Of a DNA stretch of 64,000 bases, positions 63,030 to 64,000 are shown in pieces. The DNA is from Glaciecola sp049650345 (lineage in GTDB: Bacteria > Pseudomonadota > Gammaproteobacteria > Enterobacterales > Alteromonadaceae), in contig JBARZY010000056.1 of assembly GCA_049650345.1 (NCBI GenBank), positions 6,518-70,517 of the forward strand, in the 5' to 3' direction. The notes beneath the pieces are model-generated. The model saw nothing but the letters and a program-made list of their open reading frames with translations. It was not told where the DNA came from and ran no database searches. The stretch's first letter is position 1. Each line of letters opens with the position of its first letter. The translations under genes and the position numbers were made by a program.

Positions 63030-63557
63030 ATGGAACATGAAGAGTTATTTCCATTACTGTGCAAAGTTGCAGAAGGAAACCAAAAAGCATTCGAAACCCT
63101 CTATGAAAAAACCAGTGGGCAGTTGTATGCGATTGCATTAAAGATGTTAAACAATCAAGCGTTGGCTGAAGAAGCCACGCAAGATGCTTTTATTAAAATT
63201 TGGCACAACGCCGGAAGTTATCAAAGCGGTAGAGGTACCGTGTTAACTTGGATGGTCAGTATTGTGCGGTATCGAGCCTTAGATAGCATTCGATATCACA
63301 ACGTTCGAAAAGAAGTTACCTTACCTGAAGATATTGAGTCAGATAAGCAAAACAATAGCAAATCAACTTCCGAACTCAAAAAATTGGAGAGTTGCATGAG
63401 TGAATTAGATGATTCACATAGACATGCTATTCATTTAGCTTATTTTGGCGGATTATCACACCATGAAGTAACGCAACACATGGCATCTCCGCTGGGCACG
63501 GTAAAGAGTTGGATACGCCGTGGTTTACAAAGTCTTCAGAGGTGTTTGTCACTATGA
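63030..63557 (+). CDS. ECF-type RNA polymerase sigma factor (SigK-like)
   Basis: 175 residues. Sigma-70 region 2 (AFETLYEKTSGQLYAIALKM, AEEATQDAFIKIWHNA, VLTWMVSIVRYRALDSIR) and region 4 (HRHAIHLAYFGGLSHHEVTQHM, PLGTVKSWIRRGLQSLQ). It is of the group regulated by RskA-type membrane anti-sigma factors, and such a gene overlaps its end by four bases (ATGA). Likely targets are its own operon, the propeller lipoprotein and the divergent TonB receptor. Confidence 0.93.
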   Translation: MEHEELFPLLCKVAEGNQKAFETLYEKTSGQLYAIALKMLNNQALAEEATQDAFIKIWHNAGSYQSGRGTVLTWMVSIVRYRALDSIRYHNVRKEVTLPEDIESDKQNNSKSTSELKKLESCMSELDDSHRHAIHLAYFGGLSHHEVTQHMASPLGTVKSWIRRGLQSLQRCLSL

Positions 63558-64000
63558 ATTACAACAATGATACACTGAGAAATGCGTTAGCAGCTGAGTA
63601 TGTCTTAGGTACCCTGCGCGGCGGTGCTCGCCGTAGGTTTAAGCAAATAATTATGACCAATAAAACGGTAGCAGCAACAGTATGGGAGTGGGAGCAATAC
63701 GTCAATGGTCTTGGGGAGAGTTTACCTCCAGTTTCGCCTGATAAGAGGGTATGGGAGCTTATTCAAACTCGCTTGGGCTTTGATACTGTACTTTCTAATG
63801 TTACACCACTCATTACCAAGCCTAAGAAGAAGTTTTCGTTAAACAAAATGATGATTGCAGCCTCGTTTATGTTGGCAATTTTGTTCACCAGTATGCAGTT
63901 TCGTGATGATTTTGTGCCGGTATCACAATTTGCGGTGGTTAATGATGAAGCCCTAAATCCCTTGTGGCTAATCGAGGTCGCCGACGATGAACTTATAGTG
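63554..64000 (+). CDS. RskA-like membrane anti-sigma factor (partial, runs off the window)
   Basis: 149 codons visible, no stop. The N-terminal cytoplasmic part (residues 1-95) has LRNALAAEYVLGTLRGGARRRF, the anti-sigma domain start typical of RskA proteins, and WEWEQYVNGLGESLPPVSP. A single transmembrane helix follows at about 99-114 (MMIAASFMLAILFTSM), then the start of a periplasmic domain. It should hold the ECF sigma factor at the inner membrane until a signal releases it. No zinc-binding HxxxCxxC is seen, as in RskA. Confidence 0.88.
   Translation, partial: MNYNNDTLRNALAAEYVLGTLRGGARRRFKQIIMTNKTVAATVWEWEQYVNGLGESLPPVSPDKRVWELIQTRLGFDTVLSNVTPLITKPKKKFSLNKMMIAASFMLAILFTSMQFRDDFVPVSQFAVVNDEALNPLWLIEVADDELIV

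Overview
The window looks like chromosomal DNA of a marine gammaproteobacterium of the Alteromonadales (Alteromonadaceae-like; genus not fixed by the sequence). The pointers are an ArcA almost identical in layout to the enterobacterial protein, YggX, a DUF2058 (YaiL-like) protein, the neighbours yjgA/pmbA, the divergent trmB/mutY pair, several c-di-GMP proteins, two TonB-dependent receptors and moderately AT-rich DNA. I see no insertion sequence, integrase, prophage gene, CRISPR array or rRNA.

Region by region. 1-17 kb is a galactose region: the end of a probable 2-dehydro-3-deoxygalactonokinase and an SMP-30 lactonase (oxidative route), a decayed REC-PAS-EAL regulator, a GH36 alpha-galactosidase, a Na+/sugar symporter of the vSGLT type, galT-galK (Leloir route), and a train of oxidoreductases and a secreted hydrolase. 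A DUF2058 protein, a diguanylate cyclase, an Fe-dependent alcohol dehydrogenase and a small TolC-helix-like secreted protein are interspersed. 17-30 kb is mostly housekeeping: JmjC/cupin protein, degenerate GGDEF protein, yjgA, pmbA, a LytS/LytTR two-component pair, arcA, the run trmB-rsmC-glgA, mutY, yggX and a tRNA-Phe with its own promoter and terminator. 30-41 kb holds an amidohydrolase with a TonB-dependent receptor, an unrecognised four-gene membrane-protein operon, and a second amidohydrolase.

41.8-53.9 kb is the most unusual part: eight tightly packed genes, all exported, carrying FlgT-N-like, CsgG/FlgO/LpoB-like, LPP20 (FlgP-like), MltC-like transglycosylase, fibronectin-III and beta-helix modules, and closed by a strong terminator. 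These are the part types of the Vibrio flagellar H ring and of curli-type outer-membrane secretion, but no flagellar, curli or secretion gene is nearby. I propose it encodes an undescribed envelope-spanning or surface-exposed assembly with its own peptidoglycan-remodelling enzyme.

54-64 kb: an unknown helical protein, a CBM9/DUF5916 outer-membrane protein, a QmcA-like SPFH/NfeD pair, and a TonB receptor (apparently using an ATT start) divergent from a collagen-like/beta-propeller lipoprotein followed by an ECF sigma factor and its RskA-like anti-sigma factor. A perfect 15-bp hairpin abuts the sigma-factor ribosome-binding site.
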